From positions 3,224,001 through 3,288,000 of the forward strand of contig NZ_CP068437.1 in assembly GCF_016757755.1 (NCBI RefSeq): a stretch of DNA of 64,000 bases, read 5' to 3'. Below, piece by piece: positions 1 to 8,822 of this stretch; the first letter of the stretch is position 1; every line of letters begins with the position of its first letter. The stretch comes from Shewanella sp. KX20019. Lineage in GTDB: Bacteria; Pseudomonadota; Gammaproteobacteria; Enterobacterales; Shewanellaceae. Made by a program: the position numbers and the translations under genes. A model generated the notes under the pieces. That model did not search any database. It worked only from the letters and a program-made list of their open reading frames with translations, and had not been told where the DNA came from.

Positions 1-264
1 ATCTTTGCCAACCTGCCCTCACCTTTGCCCGTTGCTCGCTATCACAGTTTAGTGGCAACTCAGGTGCCTGACTGCTTAGAAGTTATTGCTACCACTGAAG
101 ATATGCCGATGGCCATCATTCATCAACAAGATAAGGCCGTAGGATTTCAATTCCACCCAGAATCAATACTCACCACGCTTGGCAGCCAGTTGTTAGTGCA
201 GTCGTTAAATTACCTTGCACAATCAATAATTCAAACCAATACCAAACTTGACGGAAAAGGATAA
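1..264 (+). CDS. trpG: Anthranilate synthase glutamine amidotransferase subunit TrpG (3' part)
   Basis: The frame is open from base 1, so the window starts inside the gene; about 87 C-terminal codons remain. The piece carries VARYHSL and FHPES, the C-terminal part of class I glutamine amidotransferases; the His and Glu of HPES are two of the three catalytic residues, and the Cys lies upstream of the window. TrpG supplies ammonia from glutamine to TrpE for anthranilate synthesis. trpD follows 7 nt after the stop, consistent with a trpEGDCFBA operon. The identification rests on motif plus context. Confidence 0.93.
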   Translation: MFANLPSPLPVARYHSLVATQVPDCLEVIATTEDMPMAIIHQQDKAVGFQFHPESILTTLGSQLLVQSLNYLAQSIIQTNTKLDGKG

Positions 265-271
265 TACAGTC

Positions 272-1321
272 ATGACCACAACACCTGAAAATGCCCGACT
301 GCTTGAATCACTTTATCGTGGTGAATGCCTTAGCCGTCAAGAAGCTAAAATACTGTTTAGCAGTATCATTCAAGGCGAAATGAACGAAGTCACCATGGCG
401 GGGATGTTAGTTGCGATGAAAATGCGCGGCGAAACCATTGATGAAATATCAGGCGCAGCAGATGCGTTAAGAGCCGCCGCAAAAAACTTTCCGACACCAA
501 GTGAGAGCACGGTAGCACAAGGTATTGTGGATATTGTCGGTACCGGCGGCGATGGCCATAACACCATCAATATCTCGACTACCGCCGCTTTTGTTGCCGC
601 AGCCGCCGGTGCAAAAGTCGCTAAACATGGCAATCGCAGCGTTTCAAGTAAATCTGGCTCGTCAGATCTTTTAGCTCAGTTCGGCATCGATTTGACCATG
701 GCGCCTGAAACCGCCCGTGATTGTTTAGATAACTTAGGCCTTTGCTTTTTGTTTGCGCCCCATTATCACGGCGGCGTCGCCCATGCTGTACCAGTTCGAC
801 AAGCACTTAAAACTCGAACCCTGTTCAATGTACTTGGACCACTGATTAACCCATCACACCCTGACTTTATGTTGCTCGGTGTGTATAGCGCCGAACTGGT
901 GGCTCCCATCGCACAAGTCGTTAAAGCCCTTGGCATAAAACGCGCAATGGTCGTTCACGGTAGCGGATTAGACGAAGTAGCACTACACGGTAACACCTTG
1001 GTAAATGAGCTCAATGAAGGCACTATTACTGAGTATTACCTTACCCCAAGCGAACTTGGCGTAGAAACAGCGCAGTTAATCGACCTTGAGGGCGGTGCAC
1101 CAGAAGACAACGCCGCATTTACCCGGGCGATTTTGCAAGGCAAAGGCTCAACGGCACACATTAACGCAGTTGCGATTAACGCTGGTTGCGCCCTGTACAT
1201 CTCAGGTGTTGCAGACTCACCAAAAGCTGGCACAGCATTGGCGTTAGCCACCATTGAAAGCGGTAAAGCCTACCAACTGCTGACAGCGCTGGCTGATGCA
1301 AGCCAAGCGGAAGGAGCTTAG
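272..1321 (+). CDS. trpD: Anthranilate phosphoribosyltransferase
   Basis: Transfers phosphoribose from PRPP to anthranilate, the second step of tryptophan synthesis. The 349-residue protein has the PRPP-binding loop GTGGDG at residues 90-95 and the conserved KHGNRSVSSKSGS stretch at 118-130. Length and motifs match stand-alone TrpD, not a TrpG-TrpD fusion. The ATG at 272 is chosen because AAAAGGA lies just upstream; an in-frame TTG at 248 would overlap trpG and add unrelated residues. The next gene starts 1 nt after the stop, so translation is probably coupled. Confidence 0.97.
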   Translation: MTTTPENARLLESLYRGECLSRQEAKILFSSIIQGEMNEVTMAGMLVAMKMRGETIDEISGAADALRAAAKNFPTPSESTVAQGIVDIVGTGGDGHNTINISTTAAFVAAAAGAKVAKHGNRSVSSKSGSSDLLAQFGIDLTMAPETARDCLDNLGLCFLFAPHYHGGVAHAVPVRQALKTRTLFNVLGPLINPSHPDFMLLGVYSAELVAPIAQVVKALGIKRAMVVHGSGLDEVALHGNTLVNELNEGTITEYYLTPSELGVETAQLIDLEGGAPEDNAAFTRAILQGKGSTAHINAVAINAGCALYISGVADSPKAGTALALATIESGKAYQLLTALADASQAEGA

Positions 1322-1322
1322 T

Positions 1323-2810
1323 GTGAGCCAACATTCTAATACAAGCACTAATACCAGTACCAATCACGAGACTGATTTAAGAGAAGCATCAATGGCCAAC
1401 AGCACGACTGCAACAGAGAGCAATGTATTAACCAAAATTGTTGATACCAAGCCTGAACATATTGCGGCTTTAAAACTACGTTTTCCTGAGGCGAGTTTAA
1501 TGCCGAAGCAATCAGACCGCAGCCTGTTTGATGCACTTAAAGCGCCTAATGCGGGCTTTATTTTAGAGTGCAAGAAAGCCAGCCCATCGAAAGGGCTTAT
1601 TCGAGATGTGTTTGATGTGGACGCCATTGCCGATGTTTATGACCGCTACGCCGCTGGGATCTCAGTATTAACTGACGAGCTTTTTTTCCAAGGCGACATG
1701 GACTACATACCTCGCGTCCGCGCCCGTGTGCGTCAGCCTATCTTGTGCAAAGACTTTTTCGTTGATGAATACCAGATCAAACTCGCCGCCCATCAGGGCG
1801 CCGATGCGATATTGTTAATGCTATCGGTACTCGATGATGCTCGCTATCAAGCGCTGGCTGCCGAAGCTGCCAAGTATCAGTTAGATATTTTAACTGAGGT
1901 GAGTAACGAAGCTGAACTGTCGCGCGCCATTACATTGAATGCTGCGATAATTGGTATTAACAACCGTAACCTACGTGACTTATCAACCGATTTAGCCACC
2001 ACAGAAGCGTTAGCACCGCTAATTCCAGCTGATCGCGTGGTGATTAGTGAGTCAGGGATCTACAATAATGCCCAAGTACGCCGTTTGGCGCCGTTGGTCG
2101 ACGGATTTCTTGTCGGCAGCTCATTGATGGCGGAAGATGACTTAGATTTGGCCTGCAGAACCTTAACCTTTGGTCATAATAAAGTTTGCGGTTTAAGCCG
2201 TATTGAAGATTTGATTGAAGCCGCCAAAAAGGGTGCAATTTATGGTGGATTAATTTTCGCTGAAAAATCACCTCGAGCCGTAACGCCAGCGCAGGCCGTT
2301 GAGCTTATAACTCAGTTAGCAACATCAGCTTATAAACTTAATCTAGTCGGTGTTTTTGTAAATGAGTCTAGCGATAGAATCACAGCACTTGCAAGTCAGC
2401 TTGGACTATATGCGGTGCAACTGCATGGACAAGAGACCGCACTTGAAATTGATACGCTTCGAGATGCACTGGCAGAGTTAAAAATAGATTGCCAAATTTG
2501 GAAAGCGGTTGCCGTTAAATGCGACGGTAGTGATACTAAGCTTGAGGCTCCGAGCAATGCCGATCGCATCCTATTCGATAGTAAAAGTGACGGTCAGTTT
2601 GGCGGCACCGGACAAGCTTTTGATTGGCAACAAGCAATTCCTAATCGCAACCTGGCGATGTTAGCGGGAGGCTTAAGCACCAATAACGCCAAACTTGCCG
2701 CTAGCCAAGGCTTTTATGGGCTCGACTTTAACAGTGGCCTCGAGCAAAGCCCTGGGGTCAAAGATCATCACAAAATCGCCGAAACATTTAAGCATCTGCG
2801 TCAGTACTAG
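1323..2810 (+). CDS. trpCF: Bifunctional indole-3-glycerol-phosphate synthase / phosphoribosylanthranilate isomerase
   Basis: Fused TrpC-TrpF, as is usual in gammaproteobacteria: the C-terminal TrpF half isomerises phosphoribosylanthranilate and the N-terminal TrpC half closes the indole ring. With a GTG start at 1323 the product has 495 residues. TrpC carries ECKKASPSKG at about residues 82-91. TrpF begins near KVCGL at about residue 290 and holds the LFDSKSDGQFGGTG phosphate-binding region. GTG 1323 is preferred because AAGGAG ends 7 nt before it. The first 23 residues are Ser/Thr/Asn-rich and unconserved-looking, so ATG at 1392 is a real alternative. Confidence 0.95.
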   Translation: MSQHSNTSTNTSTNHETDLREASMANSTTATESNVLTKIVDTKPEHIAALKLRFPEASLMPKQSDRSLFDALKAPNAGFILECKKASPSKGLIRDVFDVDAIADVYDRYAAGISVLTDELFFQGDMDYIPRVRARVRQPILCKDFFVDEYQIKLAAHQGADAILLMLSVLDDARYQALAAEAAKYQLDILTEVSNEAELSRAITLNAAIIGINNRNLRDLSTDLATTEALAPLIPADRVVISESGIYNNAQVRRLAPLVDGFLVGSSLMAEDDLDLACRTLTFGHNKVCGLSRIEDLIEAAKKGAIYGGLIFAEKSPRAVTPAQAVELITQLATSAYKLNLVGVFVNESSDRITALASQLGLYAVQLHGQETALEIDTLRDALAELKIDCQIWKAVAVKCDGSDTKLEAPSNADRILFDSKSDGQFGGTGQAFDWQQAIPNRNLAMLAGGLSTNNAKLAASQGFYGLDFNSGLEQSPGVKDHHKIAETFKHLRQY

Positions 2811-2884
2811 TATGAGAATCCCCCTGCACGCCAGCAACATAAACGCTGGACTGCAGTAAGAAATGAAAGATAAAGGAACAGATT

Positions 2885-4099
2885 ATGAGTAAGTTAAACC
2901 CCTATTTTGGGGAATATGGCGGCATGTACGTACCGCAAATTTTGATGCCAGCCCTCAAGCAACTAGAAACCGCCTTTATCGAAGCGCAAGAAGATGAAGC
3001 GTTTCAAAAAGAGTTTACCGACCTACTGAAGAACTACGCAGGTCGCCCAACTGCACTGACGTTAACTAAAAATCTTAGCCCTAATCCATTGGCTAAAATT
3101 TACCTCAAACGTGAAGACCTGCTTCACGGCGGCGCGCACAAGACTAACCAGGTGTTAGGCCAAGCACTGCTGGCAAAGCGTATGGGTAAGAAAGAGATCA
3201 TCGCCGAAACCGGCGCGGGTCAGCATGGCGTAGCAACTGCCCTCGCCTGTGCATTGCTTAACTTAAAGTGCAAAGTCTACATGGGCGCGAAAGACATCGA
3301 ACGTCAATCGCCCAACGTCTTTAGAATGAAGCTAATGGGCGCCGAAGTTATTCCGGTCACCTCAGGTTCTGGCACCCTAAAAGATGCCTGCAATGAAGCG
3401 ATGCGCGACTGGTCTGGTAGTTATGACAAAGCGCACTACTTATTAGGTACCGCTGCAGGTCCGCACCCGTTCCCAACCATAGTGCGCGAATTTCAGCGCA
3501 TGATTGGCGCCGAGACTAAAAAGCAGATCCTTGAGCGTGAAGGACGTTTACCCGATGCGGTTATCGCTTGTGTCGGTGGTGGTTCAAATGCCATCGGTAT
3601 GTTTGCCGACTTTATCGATGATGAAGAGGTAGCACTAATCGGTGTTGAGCCTGCAGGTAAAGGTATTGATACTCCAATGCATGGCGCGCCATTAAAGCAC
3701 GGTAAAACCGGTATTTTCTTTGGTATGAAAGCGCCACTAATGCAAGACAGTGAAGGCCAAATTGAAGAGTCATACTCAGTATCGGCCGGCCTTGATTTCC
3801 CATCAGTTGGCCCACAGCACGCACACCTAGCCGCAACAGGCCGTGCCACCTACGAGTCAGCCACCGATGATGAAGCATTAGAGACGTTCCAGTTATTGGC
3901 TCGCAGCGAAGGCATTATTCCTGCACTGGAATCTGCCCATGCTATTGCCTATGCCGTTAAACTCGCAAAAGCCGCCACCAAAGAAACCCTGTTAGTGGTC
4001 AATCTTTCGGGTCGAGGCGACAAAGATATCTTTACCGTAGCCGACATATTAGCAACCCAAGAAAAAGAAAAAATAGCGAAGGAGAGTGGCAATGAGTAA
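2885..4099 (+). CDS. trpB: Tryptophan synthase beta chain
   Basis: PLP enzyme that joins indole, channelled from TrpA, to serine. The 404-residue protein has the PLP lysine in HGGAHKTN (K86), the AETGAGQHG substrate loop near residue 109 and the glycine-rich phosphate-binding CVGGGSN. ATAAAGGAACAG precedes the ATG. A 74-nt gap separates it from trpCF, the only appreciable gap in this operon. The stop overlaps trpA by 8 nt, which suits equimolar synthesis of the alpha2-beta2 complex. Confidence 0.98.
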   Translation: MSKLNPYFGEYGGMYVPQILMPALKQLETAFIEAQEDEAFQKEFTDLLKNYAGRPTALTLTKNLSPNPLAKIYLKREDLLHGGAHKTNQVLGQALLAKRMGKKEIIAETGAGQHGVATALACALLNLKCKVYMGAKDIERQSPNVFRMKLMGAEVIPVTSGSGTLKDACNEAMRDWSGSYDKAHYLLGTAAGPHPFPTIVREFQRMIGAETKKQILEREGRLPDAVIACVGGGSNAIGMFADFIDDEEVALIGVEPAGKGIDTPMHGAPLKHGKTGIFFGMKAPLMQDSEGQIEESYSVSAGLDFPSVGPQHAHLAATGRATYESATDDEALETFQLLARSEGIIPALESAHAIAYAVKLAKAATKETLLVVNLSGRGDKDIFTVADILATQEKEKIAKESGNE

Positions 4100-4901
4100 T
4101 CGTTATCAAACCGCATTTGCAGCCCTTGATAAAAAGAATCAAGGCGCATTCGTGCCATTTGTCACTTTAGGCGATCCTTCACCTGAGTTGTCGCTCAAGA
4201 TCATCGATACTTTGGTTGAAAACGGCGCTGATGCGCTTGAACTAGGGTTTCCATTTTCAGATCCGTTAGCCGATGGCCCGGTGATCCAAGGGGCAAACCT
4301 ACGTTCGCTCGCGGCTGGCACTACGCCAACTCAGTGTTTTGAAATGCTAAGTGCAATTCGCGCTAAATATCCAGAGTTACCGATTGGCTTGCTGCTTTAC
4401 GCTAACCTGGTATTCGCTAATGGCATTGATGCTTTTTACGCCAAAGCGCAAGCCGCTGGCGTCGACTCGGTACTCATTGCCGATGTGCCGGTAGAAGAAG
4501 CTGAGCCGTTTATTGCATCTGCAAAAGCTCATGACGTGGCACCCATTTTTATCGCGCCGCCCAATGCCGACAGTGAAACATTAAAGCTAGTAAGTGAAAA
4601 AGGCGAAGGCTATACCTACCTATTATCTCGTGCCGGCGTCACCGGCACAGAGTCGAAGGCCGGTATGCCTATCAGCGATATTTTGAACCGTCTTAAAGAG
4701 TTCAAAGGTGCGCCACCACTACTTGGTTTTGGTATTGCAGAGCCCGCGCAAGTTAAAGCGGCGATTGATGCGGGCGCCGCAGGTGCGATTTCAGGTTCTG
4801 CCGTAGTCAAAATCATCGATGCAAATAAAGGCAATGAAGCCAACTTGCTCAGCGCACTGGCTGAATTTACTCGTAATATGAAGGCTGCAACAGCTCGTTA
4901 A
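4092..4901 (+). CDS. trpA: Tryptophan synthase alpha chain
   Basis: Cleaves indole-3-glycerol phosphate and passes indole to TrpB. The 269-residue TIM barrel shows the catalytic Glu in ELGFPFSDP (E50) and Asp in LADGP (D61), matching the two catalytic positions of E. coli TrpA. The ATG at 4092 is favoured over a GTG two codons upstream because GGAGAG is suitably spaced and the product then starts MSNRYQ. It is the last gene of the operon; a hairpin follows, then the convergent integron integrase gene. Confidence 0.98.
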   Translation: MSNRYQTAFAALDKKNQGAFVPFVTLGDPSPELSLKIIDTLVENGADALELGFPFSDPLADGPVIQGANLRSLAAGTTPTQCFEMLSAIRAKYPELPIGLLLYANLVFANGIDAFYAKAQAAGVDSVLIADVPVEEAEPFIASAKAHDVAPIFIAPPNADSETLKLVSEKGEGYTYLLSRAGVTGTESKAGMPISDILNRLKEFKGAPPLLGFGIAEPAQVKAAIDAGAAGAISGSAVVKIIDANKGNEANLLSALAEFTRNMKAATAR

Positions 4902-4937
4902 TCGCCATGGGAGATCAGTCTTCCCTCGTCAAACCTA

Positions 4938-4974
4938 AGAGCGCGACAGACTAATAGCTGCCGCGCTTTTTTAT
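4938..4974 (+). terminator. Terminator of the trp operon
   Basis: AGCGCG at 4940-4945 pairs with CGCGCT at 4962-4967 and is followed by a T run. It lies 36 nt after the trpA stop. Visual call, no energy computed. Confidence 0.75.
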
Positions 4975-5016
4975 TGTTTTTTGTTGCCAATTGTACCTAA
5001 GTAACCCTGCTATTAA

Positions 5017-5976
5017 CTAGAGAGCATCCATAGGGCTACTTGTTCCCGCATAGTGTTGCCCTAAAACATGCGTGTAGATTTGAGTCGTATTGAGGTCGTT
5101 ATGCCCTAGTAACTCCTGCACAGTACGTATATCAGTGCCAGTTTGAAGTAAATGAGTGGCGAACGAGTGCCTAAAGGTATGGCAATTTATTTTTTTCATT
5201 ATATTACTTACTCTAACCGATTTTTGAAGCGCTTTTCTTATAGCGCTATCATGGCGGTGATGTCTACAAGGAACTCTCGTCACAGGATGTTCACAGATAT
5301 GGGTTGATAGAAACAAAAACATCCATGCAGATTGACGAAATGCATTCGGATATTTTTTCCCTAAAGAATAAGGTAGTGATGGACCGAAGCCACTTTTGTT
5401 ATCCTGTTTCTGTAATTGAATGGATTGTTCAATATGATTAGTGAGTTTACTACAGCAAGATTGGCTCAATAGTGTCTGTCTGTCCTTGTTGCCTTTTCCG
5501 TCTCGAATGGTCAAAGAGAGATTATCTATATTGATATCTTGAAGTCTTAACCTCAAACATTCATTAACACGCATACCACTACCGTAGAGCATCTCTACCA
5601 CCAATTTTGCAGTTCCATCCATATTCTTCAATATCAGAGAAACCTCTTTGGGTGATAACACGGTGGGGAGCGTTCGTTGCTTTGTAGCCAAACTAAAACC
5701 TAAATCACCTAGCTCAACTTTAAGACATTTTTGGTATAGAAAAGCCAATGAATTTAGCGCAACCTTCTGAGTATTAACCGCTACATTCTGACTATTTGCC
5801 AACCAACTTAAAAAGTTTTTAACATCGACAGAGTTGAGGGTTCTAGGGTGAGCTTTTTGATGAAAAAGTATGTAACGTTTAATCCAGTAAAGATAGGCTT
5901 TTTCGGTTCGCAAGCTATATCCTCGCAAGCGTATATCTTGTCTGATTGATTCCAAAAAAGGACTAGAGGGCTGCAT
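5017..5976 (-). CDS. intI: Integron integrase IntI (tyrosine recombinase)
   Basis: Catalyses attI x attC and attC x attC recombination. The 319-residue protein has all expected tyrosine recombinase residues: R136 in GSGMRVNE, K161, H266 and R269 in HTFRH, H292 in LLGH, and Y301. It also has the insertion found only in integron integrases, from about 198 to 248, with KKYPNAFRQSAW and RHHRHDSAIRKAL; this separates it from XerC/D. Nothing is truncated, so it is probably active. It is transcribed away from its cassettes, as is usual, and toward trpA. A LexA-type box just upstream suggests SOS control. Confidence 0.96.
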   Translation of the reverse strand: MQPSSPFLESIRQDIRLRGYSLRTEKAYLYWIKRYILFHQKAHPRTLNSVDVKNFLSWLANSQNVAVNTQKVALNSLAFLYQKCLKVELGDLGFSLATKQRTLPTVLSPKEVSLILKNMDGTAKLVVEMLYGSGMRVNECLRLRLQDINIDNLSLTIRDGKGNKDRQTLLSQSCCSKLTNHIEQSIQLQKQDNKSGFGPSLPYSLGKKYPNAFRQSAWMFLFLSTHICEHPVTRVPCRHHRHDSAIRKALQKSVRVSNIMKKINCHTFRHSFATHLLQTGTDIRTVQELLGHNDLNTTQIYTHVLGQHYAGTSSPMDAL

Positions 5977-5996
5977 TGTTATACCTTACAAAATCA

Positions 5997-6012
5997 CTGT
6001 GCTTATATACAG
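5997..6012 (-). promoter_or_regulatory. LexA (SOS) box upstream of intI
   Basis: CTGT-N8-ACAG with an AT-rich spacer, matching the gammaproteobacterial LexA consensus. Its inner edge is 20 nt from the intI ATG, in the likely core promoter. LexA control of intI is established for other integrons; here it is inferred from the motif. Confidence 0.85.
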
Positions 6013-6308
6013 TATTATTGCTTTTTCTAAAAAATCAAGACAACCCAGAAGGTCTAATTCACGGTTTACTATTGCAGGTCGTAATAAAGATATGTAAATT
6101 CAGTTACATAAAAGTGTGCTTTCTTGAAATGTTGAGATAACCGGAAAGCAAAGTGTGCAACTAACTTTTGTCAGAAAAAGTATTGGATACAATCCTTCAC
6201 TATCATTAGTAATTGGTTGCTTTAAAAGGGTTTTCAAGGTTACATTCAGTGCACGCTTTCCCAGAATGGTTTGGCAAAACGCGCAAGCCGTATATTAAAA
6301 TGTTAGGC
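6013..6308 (+). other. intI-attI intergenic region with the attI junction
   Basis: About 300 nt between the intI promoter and the first cassette, with no credible gene. The only firm landmark is the core site GTTAGGC at 6302-6308, where the first cassette joins (between G and TT). attI should extend some tens of bases to the left, but its integrase-binding direct repeats were not confidently found. A cassette promoter is expected here or inside intI; I saw no convincing -35/-10 pair. Confidence 0.6.
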
Positions 6309-6321
6309 TTCGGGGATCGTT

Positions 6322-6633
6322 ATGGCTGTTAGCGAAGTAAAAAAAGAATACTCAGCTTTGTATAGTTATCTGGATTATACGCTTCATGAGCTCCCTGCAG
6401 GCGTACTCTATGATACCAACGGAGCCAATGAAGATAATTGCCTAGAGCTGATGCGGTGCACATACCGGTTGGAACAACTATCGAAAGAATTAAGTGAAGA
6501 GGATGCATCATTTATAGAGTATTGCCGTTGGCATTACGAAAGAGATCCTCACTATTTGAGTAGGCAAAAGCATTTTGGTAGCTATGGAAACTACATCGTT
6601 AAATATAATGGTCCAAGCAGAGTCAAAGCCTAA
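6322..6633 (+). CDS. Cassette 1: unknown protein, 103 aa
   Basis: First gene cassette, nearest attI and so usually the most recently acquired and best expressed. The soluble, Glu/Tyr-rich protein has no signal peptide or membrane segment, and I recognise no family. GGGGA lies upstream of the ATG. The stop codon TAA lies inside the attC R'' box, a common compact arrangement that supports the reading frame. The cassette unit is 6303-6722. Confidence 0.75.
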   Translation: MAVSEVKKEYSALYSYLDYTLHELPAGVLYDTNGANEDNCLELMRCTYRLEQLSKELSEEDASFIEYCRWHYERDPHYLSRQKHFGSYGNYIVKYNGPSRVKA

Positions 6634-6728
6634 CAAGCTGCTAAATTCAGATTCACCAAGGCTGTCATGCCATTTGCTGAGCAAATCGCCCGCCAGCACT
6701 TGGCTCACTTATTAGCAGGGCGTTAGGT
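6628..6728 (+). other. attC site of cassette 1 (101 nt)
   Basis: R'' GCCTAAC at 6628-6634 and R' GTTAGGT at 6722-6728, with CTGCTAA and TTAGCAG as paired inner boxes. R'' is the exact complement of the R' at the start of this cassette (GTTAGGC, 6302). Confidence 0.9.
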
Positions 6729-6739
6729 ACTTCTGTAGC

Positions 6740-7141
6740 ATGGATGAAAAATTTAGTCTGGAACAAATGAAAAGTTGTTCATTTGAAGAATTGCAATTCT
6801 TGCTCCGTGACTTGAAAATCGAGCTAGAAGAAAAAATTGATACGGCGCTGACTAGAATTACACATCCAAAGTTTGTTAAAAACAGCGGAGCAATTGATTC
6901 TGTTTACCTAAACGATAAATTACGCCGTGAAGCGTATTTTAATGAATGTGAGAGTATTGTTTCAGAGCTAAATGTAATAGGTCACAAACTTTCACCAGTG
7001 GATTTGGATTCTGATATCAATTTTGAAAATACCAGCGCCTCTTATGCAGTATTAAATAATCAAGGAGAGGTTTGTGGTTTAGACATTGAGTTCTTTCCAA
7101 AAGAAGTTAATGTTCTCTGGACAGTATCTCCAAGTACCTAA
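6740..7141 (+). CDS. Cassette 2: unknown protein, 133 aa
   Basis: Acidic soluble protein with a predicted helical N-terminal half (many Glu/Leu/Lys) and a more beta-like C-terminus. No family, signal peptide or membrane segment is recognised. It begins 12 nt after the R' box of the preceding attC and its stop lies inside the next R'' box, as in cassette 1. The attC behind it is split by an IS110/IS1111-type element, so this cassette probably can no longer be excised cleanly on its 3' side. Confidence 0.75.
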   Translation: MDEKFSLEQMKSCSFEELQFLLRDLKIELEEKIDTALTRITHPKFVKNSGAIDSVYLNDKLRREAYFNECESIVSELNVIGHKLSPVDLDSDINFENTSASYAVLNNQGEVCGLDIEFFPKEVNVLWTVSPST

Positions 7142-7234
7142 CAAGCTGTTTAAGCGCGGGACTGCTAACGTTTGGCTCGGTTTCGCTTCGCTTCACATTT
7201 TAGCCAAACATTAGCAGCCCCTTAACAGGGCGTT
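7136..7234 (+). other. attC site of cassette 2, interrupted in R'
   Basis: R'' ACCTAAC is at 7136-7142. The R' box is broken after GTT (7232-7234); its other half, AGGC, lies at 8809-8812 beyond the IS. Rejoined, the site is about 103 nt and ends in GTTAGGC. The interior has the GTTTGGC / AGCCAAAC arms and the TTCGCTTCGCTTCACATTTT loop segment seen in neighbouring sites. Confidence 0.88.
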
Positions 7235-8808
7235 GGTATGACTCCCCACGTCAAGCAGAACATGACGATACCGGCCTAAATACTTAAGCCTTTATCTTTT
7301 CTTCTCATCCAAATTGGATTGAGCTAACACAGTCGATGAAGCAAGTAATTTCGTCGGTTGTCATGCTGATATCCGTGGATTACTTATCTTTCAATAAGCA
7401 GCGCCTACCTTACATAATCCGTCGTGACACCTGTCTTCAGTCTATGTTCGTGGTTCAATACAGAGTTAATCGTATTGCCATCCTAACGCCCTCGGTGATC
7501 GTGTCACATCCGATGCTTGACCCACTGTATTAGCTCAAAATCGTTTATCATGCAGGTACTCTCGACAACCGTAGTTTAGGGTTAACATTTGTCAGTACCA
7601 CTTCTCGTGAAATAGCCCAAATATAAGCAATAATTTCTCTGGCTATGGCTGTCACGACTACGTTGTTATGTTTACCTTTGTACGTGAGTTTTTGGTATCG
7701 ACGACAAAGCCTAAGCTGCGCTTGCCATGCAATATCAATGATTTCTTTCGGTAAACCTTCTTGTCTTATTTGCATCTCGGTTGAGATCTTAGCGGGGTAG
7801 CGATAGGAGTGAGCCCCTTCGACTAATAGCCGCCTTGCTCGACCATTGCCGCATTTCGTTATCGCACCCACATGCCGCTTTCCACCACTTGAGTGTTCCG
7901 ATGGAACTAGGCCTACATAACTCATTAGTTTTCGGGGATGATCAAAGCGAGTTAAGTCTCCCAACTCAGCAATGACACCTGCAGCAACCAGTAACCTCAC
8001 TCCACGTAATGCTTGTATGGCTTTGATGACCGGATAGTAACGCCACTTTTTAACGTGATGCTCAAGTTCATTGTCTAGCCGTTTTAGCCTCGCGATCCGC
8101 TCTGAAATGGTTTGTAAGTATTCTTGCAAGACAATCTGTTGACTCGGGTGCGGCAATATCAGTTCAGTCAGCCAGCGTAAGTGCTTTAGCGACCAATTAG
8201 CAGTGCCTCTGTAGTTAATATTGTTTCTTAGCTGAAGCGCTTTAAGCTGGTATTTGGCGTCTTTTAAACCTTTCATCGCGGTCTCACGAGCACGAGATAA
8301 ATCGCGGATAGCTTCATCTTCAGGCTCAGGAACATAGATAGCGGTCAGATCTTCGGACTTGAGCAGCTTTGCTAACTTAAGCGCATCACGTTTATCGGTT
8401 TTAACCTTCTCACCAGGCTTTTTAGGAATAAGCGAAGGAGCAATGACATAGCAACAGTGACCTAAGCTTGTCAGCAAGCGGTAGATCCAATATCCGCAAG
8501 GCCCTGCCTCATATACAAAGTGTAAGGTCGCTTCTGGATACTTAGATTGGAACTGCCTAGCAAGTTTGATTATAGACGCTTTGGCACTTGAAACTCGCCC
8601 AAAATGAACCGCTTGCGCTCCTCTTTGATCTTCAATATAAGCAACTTCTACAAATTCTTTATGTGTATCAAGGCCAATAAAAAGTATGTTATGTTTATTC
8701 ATGCTGATCTCCGATTTAGTTTCTTTAACAAAACTATTATGGCTCTGGCTTTCAGCTAACCCACGATTGATTGGAGATCAGCATCTTTAGTGGGGAGTCA
8801 TTATGTCT
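7235..8808 (-). mobile_element. IS110-family (IS1111-type) insertion sequence inside attC
   Basis: About 1574 bp. Subterminal 12-bp perfect inverted repeats, ATGACTCCCCAC at 7238-7249 and its complement at 8790-8801, lie 3 and 7 nt inside the inferred ends. The ends were set by rejoining GTT and AGGC of the interrupted attC R' box; no target duplication is seen. Subterminal repeats and insertion into attC are features of the described IS1111-attC group. The transposase is intact and faces against the cassettes. About 300 nt lie between its stop and the left end. Confidence 0.88.
7548..8702 (-). CDS. IS110/IS1111-type transposase (DEDD)
   Basis: 384 residues. The N-terminal DEDD domain shows D12 (GLDTHKE), E65 (YEAGPCG), D103 and D106 (KTDKRDALKLA). 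The C-terminal transposase_20 region holds the helix-hairpin-helix-like ALRGVRLLVAAGVIAELGD and the Ser-bearing SSGGKRHVGAITKCGN. Both halves are complete, so the element may be active. The family acts through a Holliday-junction-like mechanism, unlike DDE transposases, which fits an insertion into a foldable attC. It starts 88 nt inside the right inverted repeat. Confidence 0.95.
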   Translation of the reverse strand: MNKHNILFIGLDTHKEFVEVAYIEDQRGAQAVHFGRVSSAKASIIKLARQFQSKYPEATLHFVYEAGPCGYWIYRLLTSLGHCCYVIAPSLIPKKPGEKVKTDKRDALKLAKLLKSEDLTAIYVPEPEDEAIRDLSRARETAMKGLKDAKYQLKALQLRNNINYRGTANWSLKHLRWLTELILPHPSQQIVLQEYLQTISERIARLKRLDNELEHHVKKWRYYPVIKAIQALRGVRLLVAAGVIAELGDLTRFDHPRKLMSYVGLVPSEHSSGGKRHVGAITKCGNGRARRLLVEGAHSYRYPAKISTEMQIRQEGLPKEIIDIAWQAQLRLCRRYQKLTYKGKHNNVVVTAIAREIIAYIWAISREVVLTNVNPKLRLSRVPA

Positions 8809-8822
8809 AGGCATTTAGCATC

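Noticed and set aside
6240..6300. Possible cassette promoter next to attI
   Set aside because: Several TTGxxx and TAxxxT matches exist but none with correct spacing and good scores; not called.
7336..7533. 65-codon plus-strand frame inside the IS110/IS1111-type element
   Set aside because: It lies in the non-coding tail between the transposase stop and the left inverted repeat, lacks a ribosome site and any family resemblance, and opposes the transposase.
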